Of a stretch of 64,000 nt of DNA, positions 56,910 through 64,000 are shown piece after piece. The stretch's first letter is position 1; each line of letters opens with the position of its first letter. The notes under the pieces were generated by a model. The model was not told where the DNA came from, searched no databases, and saw only the letters and a program-made list of their open reading frames with translations. Made by a program: the position numbers and the translations under genes. Source of the stretch: Neoechinorhynchus agilis (lineage: Eukaryota > Acanthocephala); assembly GCA_051530055.1 (NCBI GenBank), contig CM121341.1:19282001-19346000 (forward strand), written 5' to 3'.

Positions 56910-58653
56910 AAAAAAAGGAAAAGAAACTTACGTTGACTTTATCAATTGAATCAACATCTTCGCCTTTTTTGAGTTTACGCCTTGTAAATCAGTGATTTTT
57001 AGACTGCAATTGTACTTGTTTGTGAATTAAAAATCTTCAAGTTGACCATAAGGATTTTCATTATCAGTTTTCTATAAAGCTCTGCATTTTTCAATAAGAT
57101 AAAACACTTGCAAATGGCTCGAAAAAAAGTTCTTTTCGCCAAATTAACAACTTAAAGGATGAATGGTTGCGGATTGTAGTGCTTTTTTATTGCGATTGGC
57201 CACTTCTGTCAAACATACTTTTGTATATAAATTAGTGCGGAAACCATATTCGTTTCGGATATTCCTTATCGAGTTTAAGTCATTACAACCCTTATGTTCA
57301 ATCAGGAACATGGCGCAAAGCGTATACATCGCTGAATTTTTGAGCAAAAAGGTTAAATACTTCCTGTAAATCAACATTTTTCTCAATGTTTATTCCCATA
57401 TAAATAACTTCGGAGAATCTTCTGTTTCTGAAAAGGTCATCTTATCTTCTTAGATATAGCAAAAGAACTGTAAGGTACGTTTCTGAGGCCGGCTTAAAGG
57501 TGGTTGTTGGATCTTTTAATTTTTATATTTGAAAATTATGCCATTTACAACCTCTTCTCCTAATCGTAAATATCGTTGTCCAATATTTTTTATCTACGGT
57601 GTTGACTACCGGTCCATTACCACGAAATTCAAACACGTGATTGAATATTATATGTAGAATATGGAATGGAGCTAACAAACCATCATGAATTACAGTAACT
57701 ATTTCCTTTTGAAATTCAAGAAGTCTAAGAACGTTCAAGCGTTCTTGCCTCTTGCATTAAATATCAAAAAAATCGTTTAGAACAATAGATCTGTGGGCGT
57801 TTACTAATTTTTGAAAAGCTTGAATCTTTCAGTGCGATTCTACATTTTTAGTCATATTTTCCATTCCGCTCTTTTGCGAGCGATGTCGTATAAAAAATGT
57901 TCCAGTTGATCAAAGTGTGGTTAAAATTTCGCTGTTTTTACATTCCGATGCATACTTACGAAAGGTACATAATTTGAAAGGCATAACAACTAAGAAAACA
58001 ACGTTATAATAACTCAATTGTGCAGAAATGATAAAATCTCCCATAATTAAGCGAACTCCTACACATCGATTGTTCGCGAACAAGAGATTTTATACATTTT
58101 AAAACGCAAGACTCCTTAGCACATCGGTTTGAAATCGTGAAATAAAATTTATCCAATAATAAAAAATGGGCAACTCCGGAAATATCAGTCATATCTTGAG
58201 GGTTTTGGTCTTTCTTAAGTAACTAATTATGAATATTTCTTCTTTTAAGCTTCAAAATTCTACACAAATCCGTGATTCTCACAATATTTGTTTGTTATAT
58301 CGATCTTCGTCAAGCAGAGAATAGCGTAAGGGTCAAATGCAAACTTTTGATGGAGATACTTTAGAGCCTTAAACCCATATTTACTTCCCAAGTTAGTAAA
58401 TTCTACTTTATCAAGCCCAGATGGAGGCTTAAACGCAAGGAGAGACTGTTGTAGATAAATCCAGATATTTTATGCTCGTTCTTGATGCTCATGTTATCGA
58501 ATATGCCTAAAAATACGCCAAGACTTCGGCATTGAAAAAAGATATCAAACCATTGAAATGACTGTTTATCAGCATTTTGAACATAAATTCACGCTTGTTA
58601 GTGAATTTCTCGGGAAACAAAAACTCACTGAAGTATATCTTTGTAAGATCTCG
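56910..58653. other. Intergenic, AT-rich
   Basis: Mostly AT-rich. A short minus-strand coding-like stretch (RRKLKKGEDVDSIDKVN before a GTAAGT donor, about 56985-56932) could be an exon of an unseen gene. No other supported feature. Confidence 0.4.
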
Positions 58654-58866
58654 CTAAACAATAGTACCCAAATCATTTCTTATTTTAATGAGTCCTGTTT
58701 GGGGCTGACATTCTAGGGCGATCGTTTTGCTCGGCATATTATATACAGTAACATGGGTGGGCTTGCCGTCACCCGTCTCACAATCATACAAGCAAACTTG
58801 AGATGATTTTGCAACCGTAAAACTACCTTCCTCACAAACGTCCATATCCAATCCTTTCTCTACCAT
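58654..58866 (-). CDS. Possible terminal exon of an unknown gene, about 70 aa
   Basis: Minus-strand frame MVEKGLDMDVCEEG to KIRNDLGTIV-stop, with four cysteines and beta-strand-like composition (KPTHVTVYNMPSKTIALEC). An ATG in another frame just upstream (about 58926, MNELFNKILQKD) could begin the gene if a small intron or shift joins them. No family recognised. It is tandem to and downstream of NUP93 on the same strand. Confidence 0.3.
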   Translation of the reverse strand: MVEKGLDMDVCEEGSFTVAKSSQVCLYDCETGDGKPTHVTVYNMPSKTIALECQPQTGLIKIRNDLGTIV

Positions 58867-59013
58867 CGGATGGTTCCGAAGCTCTCATATCTTTCTGAAG
58901 TATTTTGTTAAACAACTCGTTCATTCGAACGCAACAAACCTAAATTGCAAATATGTTTACTGCACTTTTGTTCTTTCATTTTTATTGTTTTATAATGCAC
59001 TCAATACAAGTCA

Positions 59014-61833
59014 TTAGCTGAGATTGGCCACGAGTTCTGTGATTTGTTGCAAGACTGATTCCTTCATTTGAAACGGAATTAAAGCCGCGAAATTGACCAA
59101 GGCACTGGCTTGCTCTCTTAATGACCTTCGAACAAATTGGTCAATGTCCGATGATGCTCGCAGAGCATTGAGACATTCCGCTGCACCTGCCAGAATGTTA
59201 CCTATGTTCAGTTGAAGTTCCGGCCGTGACCTGGAATTGAAGGTGATAACAGCCGATTGAACGCTGTCAGTACTCAAAGGAACAATGTTCATCTGACGAA
59301 GTCGGGTGAGGGCATTTCTGTACTTTTGTTGAGTAATGTCATCAAAGAATTGGCACAAATCGACTATTGACTTAAGTTCAACTTGGTCGACATCTGGGTG
59401 TGATTGTATCAAATCACTTGCCATATTAAGAAGCTCCCTACGATTATCTGATTCATCAGACGTCATCATCATGAGCAACTGTGACAGAAGCTTTGCTGCG
59501 TCTTCGATCCTATGAGCTTCTTCGTACATTCTGATCGAGTCTGCGTACTGACTTCCTTGAGCAAATCGATTAGCAGCCATCACAATGAGTGTACATGAAT
59601 CTTCATGTTGACTGAAGAAATGCTTTGCAAGTTGTGGAAAAGTGGAAATGTTGCCTCCTGCTGACCAGGCGGCATTCACTAGTTCCTCAAATAGTCGTTT
59701 CTTTGACACACTCTTTGCAAGTAGAGTTAAGTAAGCAAATGATTGCTCAATAGGAAGTTCACGTTCCTTGCAATAACACTCGATAAGTCCTAAGAGATTA
59801 AGTTTTACTCGGTTTTCGTTGTCAGTTGCTATCAAAGCGCACAAAGGTTTTTCATCTTCTGCAATCAAGTCCAAGCATCCCAATTCATTGAGATAAATAG
59901 CCATATGAACTGCATGAGAGCCTAGAGAAATCCTTTTGGTACACATCTGCTCAATGGCTAATTCGTATTGGGCCGTTAAAAGAAGTGCCTGGGTGTATAT
60001 CACAGCATTCACGCGTTCCAGTTCGGGATCAACTTGCTGTTTAATAAAGTACGACTCCCCATATTCTACTGAGATACAACGCTGAAGTGATTCGAGCGAG
60101 TTATCGCAATGTCCAATACTAATCTGACAGAGTCGCATCCATAAAAAGTCCTCGATCGTTGATGTGACTTCTTGATGAAGATTGCTTGGATCGCATGCAG
60201 TTATTGAGTGATCGTAGTATCAATGTTAAAATCAGTAAAAAAATCGACATTTTTGCGACCAATGTAAAGCAAGAAAAAAGGACAAAAATCCATTAGCCTA
60301 TCGTTTCCTTGTTTTTTAAAAATGTCGTGATAGTAAACATTTCTTCTCTGAAAACTATTAATATCACTTTTGAGAGCTGAAATCAGTATCTTTGGAATTA
60401 AGATTAAAAAAGTTAAATAGCTTAAAAGAGTACATAATTCAATTAATTCCATGTCAGCGATGTTTGATTATGGATTTGGATCTTTTGGCGAAACAAAAGT
60501 ATCGATTTTAACTGCTGACTGCTACAACCTTCGTTTTTCGCCTTAATTTTCCACCAAATATAACGCATCACAAGAAAAGGTGAAATTGAGAAATTGAAAA
60601 AACATAAAGTATATTTCAAAAACTGTTCACAACTTTTTTTTGAAATGTTATTTGAATGCAAACCTGTTCTACGATCCCACGTCGTCATAAGATATTATAA
60701 AGAAGACTCTTGTATTCCAACTCCACATTTCGAGTAGTTTTATTCATTTTTGAATACTCTCTCGATAATCTTTCTCGAATAATTCTTCTTTGGGAACTGT
60801 TAACTTCGTTAGTAGACCATCGGAGGCCTTCAATAGCGTCGGCGAGGGCAGGCAACGAAGCGATAACAGCAGCTTCATAGGCGCCCTGGAAATCTCCGCA
60901 CCTAATGCAATGGAAAATAAATACATGGGCTGGTAGATTATCAACATGGGGTGGTTGATTTGTTTCGAATCTCCGAAGCTTTAGAAACGAACGTACAAAA
61001 GCAAAAATGCTTGGTTGACCTCCAAGTTTTGCGTTCACGGGATCGGCTTGAACGCATTCGGTGACATATGACAGGAACTCATTTTCTAAGTATCTTCTCG
61101 CACGATCACAAAATTCTGCACTGCTGGATGGTAGACCCGTTGTTTCAATTAAGATTTTCCACAGGCGTTGGGCTTCACCGTGCTGAAGGTTTTGTGGAAT
61201 ACTGCGAAATATACTTAGGTCTCCACATCCTCTGCGGCAAGCATCCGCATAAACGGAAACAGCTTGCAAAAGCACTGGATCTTCACATTGTTTTTGATCC
61301 ACGATTGCGTACGAATTATCAAGTTCATTGGCTTGTAAATAAAAAGGAAGGCGCTTGGACTTTTTAAAGCAAGAACTCAAAGCACTAGCTTGCCATTCAC
61401 TTTCGTGTTGCCAATAATGAGTTATCAACTCAAGAGCAGCTTCGTCCATTGCTTTCGCGGTCTCTTCTATATTTTCAGCAATTTGACGCTCAATAACACT
61501 CTGATGATAACGAGCAGATAGAAGGCCCTCTTGTTCTGACATAGGTCGCTTCTCCGATTCCAGGGGCACATTCTGATCAGAATCGATTTGGTCGATCACT
61601 TCCCCTAGACGCTTTATGTCGAAACCATTCGATCCAAAAAACATGTGAGCATTCTGTAAGCGACTTTCGAATTCTTCACTAGCTTTCTTTATTGGCGACG
61701 AACCTGGTTGCACCGGAGTCTTTTTGGCAAGATCAAGACGAAGACTTAAGGCCCGATGGCGAACATCCAGAAGCGATTCACCGAGATCGAGGTCTGCATT
61801 TAAATCCTTCGCACTCTTTCCTGTTACGGTCAT
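59014..61833 (-). CDS. NUP93: Nuclear pore complex protein NUP93
   Basis: Inner-ring scaffold nucleoporin. Upstream block 61833-about 60690: the N-terminal helix region ESLLDVRHRALSLRL, the solenoid start, and LGGQPSIFAFVRSFLKLRR followed by HCIRCGDFQGAYEA, matching human LGGVPGTYQLVRSFL and YYCMRCGDLLAA. Downstream block about 60215-59014: TIEDFLWMRLCQIS, VEYGESYFIKQQ, ALLLTAQYELAIEQM, SHAVHMAIYLNELG, and the tail LVNFAALIPFQMKE. Together about 770-800 aa (human 819). The intron at about 60220-60690 has no clean boundaries by eye; the exons end near LEYKSLLYNIL and resume near ITACDPSNLHQEV. Start chosen at MTVTGKSAKD; a longer in-frame start exists 30 codons upstream. Confidence 0.88.
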
Positions 61834-62931
61834 CGTTGGCAATCTCAACGAAATGCAATCAAGACACGTTTGTTTCCAACCCAAATTTATATGAAAGAAT
61901 TTAAAGATCAGTAGGGAAAACATTTCATTAGAAGAATATAACGGATTGGAAAACGGTGGCCAAGATCCATAATATTCATTGTTCGTTTCACAACAAAAAA
62001 CTCGATCCCGATTTCAGCAGCGATCGTGATCAGTGGTCGACTTGTTTAAAAAATTAAACCAAGAAGACGAGAAAAAACACGCGTTAGATTGTTCGTTATT
62101 GAGCATCCTTTGACGTTCAAGTGACCATCCAGTGATCCTGATTAACTAAAGCAATCTCTTACTATAAACATTTTTTAAGCTTCGTTGTGTATTAAAATAT
62201 TCTGCATTTATTGCTCTTCAAAGCTGACCTTAGATTAAGTATTGATAACATAAATCACCAATTCTTTTCTACTTATAAGTCGACTCGTAACGCTTTTGAA
62301 TGAACACTCATAACTCGGATCCTAAAAAGAAATGTTCAAAATGAAATCACTGATTTTTACCCGATTCCAGCATCTTAACGTTGTCGGAGTCGAATACTTT
62401 GTAAAGTAAGCGAATACAATTCAGCGGCGAATGCAAAAAAAATGCGTTCTTTTGCTAGAGATGAAAGAGAATTCGCGCACTGAGACATGAAACTTAAACG
62501 AATTGTTAAAAATTAAAGCGTTAATCCTAGTTCTCCCATCGACAAATTCGAAACGAGTAGTTGTAATTTTGAGTTTTTTGGTTTTAACTTTTTTAGAGAT
62601 GAATTAATACGCGGTTTCATTACAAGATCAGCAGACAGAAACGGTTGCTCAAAATGACTCTAACATGTTGATCAATATTGAAGGTTAGCGTGGGGAGACG
62701 GTCTCTAAGGAAAGATTGGATGTGAGAACGGTTACGAAAACGTTTGTGATAAATCGAGAGATCATTGGGTTGTTTGCATAGTCATAGAACATGACTAAAG
62801 GTTGAGGGTTCGGCAAAAAAGTCGTTTAGGAAGATCAGTTAGTCTATCGGCGTTCAACTAGAACAGTTCCTTTTTTACTATTCGATGCTTAGTAAATAAA
62901 GTCAGTGTTTTCAATCGCGAGCATGCACTAT
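61834..62931. other. Intergenic between NUP93 and the edge gene
   Basis: AT-rich, NUP93 promoter side. No open frame, RNA gene or repeat recognised. Confidence 0.5.
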
Positions 62932-64000
62932 CTAGTCTACATCGTCGTCTTTTAAATTTGCCATGGCAGCCGTTTGAGCTCGTTGAATCTTTAACCTTCT
63001 AATTCTATCTTGTTCTGTAGCTACGCGATTTTTCACGCCTGCTAATCTGAACTTGATCGCATAGCTCTCTTGAACTGCTTTTCGTAGTGCATCGATCAAT
63101 GCCGAGGGATTGTTGACGTCGATTGATGACAGATCCTCCGCACTCGATATCGACATTCCATCCGAAATGGCATGAGCTCTTGCGTTCTTCATGCACACCA
63201 TTCTACTATGAATCGACCTAAGCTCACTGAGGAGCTCTTTTCCAAGTGCAATAGATAACTCAAATCGTGACCGAGCCTGCTTCACTTGTTGATCGTTCGA
63301 ACTTTCGCCCAAAAGTAAACATAGATTGTTTTGTTCACTTCCGGATCGCTTTAATTTCCGTTTTATTTCTGTCACTTCGCGCTGAATCGTCCAAAGTAGT
63401 TCATCTTTATCGTTCTTACTCGCTTCTGGAGTCTCATCCGTACTCTTTACTTCATCAAGCAGAATTGATAAAAGACTCTCTTTTCGTGACAACTCCGATC
63501 TCAGACGCCTAAACAAACAAGACCAATTTTGGTTTTATGAGCGCTTTGAGAATCGGACCTACCTGACATCATCTGTTGACAGAGGCGGGTACTTTTCTTG
63601 TTTGCTCCGTGCCATTGTTTCGCTAAATATACAAAAAGTGGAGAACTCGCTGGTGCTTCCTCCACCTTTGCTCTACTTACTCGTACTCGGCTAAACTAAC
63701 AGCGGTAAATTCACTGAACACATTGGACGCGTTGGTGACAAAGAAGCGCAATAGTCGAGATCGCAATCCTAACACGCGTCCAAATGAACTTATGAGCAGA
63801 GTTATATCTGTCTTGTTGAAGTCTGACTGTTCCAGGACGTGGCTCAAGTGAGTGCATACAAGACCAAGAGTGTCTGTCCTCGATTCACCCATCTTTATGC
63901 AACGCCGGACTGACGTTATGATATCACCAATGGCACTACGATCCCAGCTTTCCAATAATCGCACCAGTGAACTTTGGTGATCCGCAGAAAGGAGCTCAAG
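62932..64000 (-). CDS. 3' part of an unrecognised coiled-coil protein gene
   Basis: Three exons close one frame: complement of 62932-63508, 63563-63622 and 63681 to beyond the window edge, with introns of 54 and 58 nt (GTAGGT...TTTAG and GTAAGT...TTTAG). About 318 residues are visible. The upstream exon is helical (ITLLISSFGRVLGLRSRLLR). After KYPPLSTDDVRRLRSELSRK comes a long charged heptad-like coiled coil, then a C-terminus RIRRLKIQRAQTAAMANLKD ending DDVD. No catalytic motif. I do not recognise the family. Confidence 0.7.

Noticed and set aside
1..64000. tRNA, 5S rRNA and spliced-leader RNA genes
   Set aside because: No convincing A/B-box pair, 5S sequence or SL motif was found by eye; a covariance-model search was not possible here.

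Overview
The window is eukaryotic nuclear DNA from a small invertebrate. Evidence: a complete 18S-ITS1-5.8S-ITS2 rDNA segment, spliced genes for animal orthologues, and animal-type retroelements. Where reading-frame closure fixes splice sites, introns are mostly about 40-65 nt (DEGS1-like, PIGV, GCLC, VKORC1), so the lineage is compact-intron. Several proteins (NUP93, ATRIP, UTP20) and the 18S 5' end are divergent, which suggests a fast-evolving lineage. I cannot name the species; a nematode or another fast-evolving small animal is only a guess.

Layout. 1-1690: degenerate reverse-transcriptase element (-), then a 256-bp inverted-repeat element. 2640-7292: sphingolipid desaturase (+), HSD17B10-type dehydrogenase (-), GPI mannosyltransferase PIGV (+). 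7798-10308: satellite of about 34 copies of a 70-bp unit that runs directly into 28S sequence. 10309-19628: one rDNA unit in the order 28S 3' part, intergenic spacer with promoter-like repeats, 18S, ITS1, 5.8S, ITS2, 28S 5' part. 19629 to about 24360: R2-clade retrotransposon whose 5' junction lies in 28S at a site that is not the classical R2 site. 24685-31798: UTP20, a ribosome-biogenesis factor. 32406-39723: ATRIP-like, SDS22/PPP1R7 and a 15-exon GCLC gene, all on the minus strand.

40690-57000 is mostly retroelement debris (Penelope-like, RTE-like and several APE-type LINEs), with VKORC1 intact inside it at 42676-43229. The core of this region, 47138-56909, is bounded by two apparently identical 156-bp inverted repeats. 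It holds two unlike LINEs arranged tail to tail, a Penelope-like element between them, and a further LINE fragment nested in one of them. 59014-61833 is NUP93 (-). The right edge carries the 3' end of an unrecognised coiled-coil gene (-).

The host genes are unrelated housekeeping functions: sphingolipid and GPI synthesis, mitochondrial oxidation, pre-rRNA processing, DNA-damage signalling, PP1 regulation, glutathione synthesis, vitamin K cycle and the nuclear pore. They form no pathway cluster. The unusual content is the isolated rDNA unit with its satellite and R element, and the inverted-repeat-bounded retroelement block. Exon joins were worked out by eye from GT/AG sites, reading-frame closure and recalled family sequences; no alignment was run.
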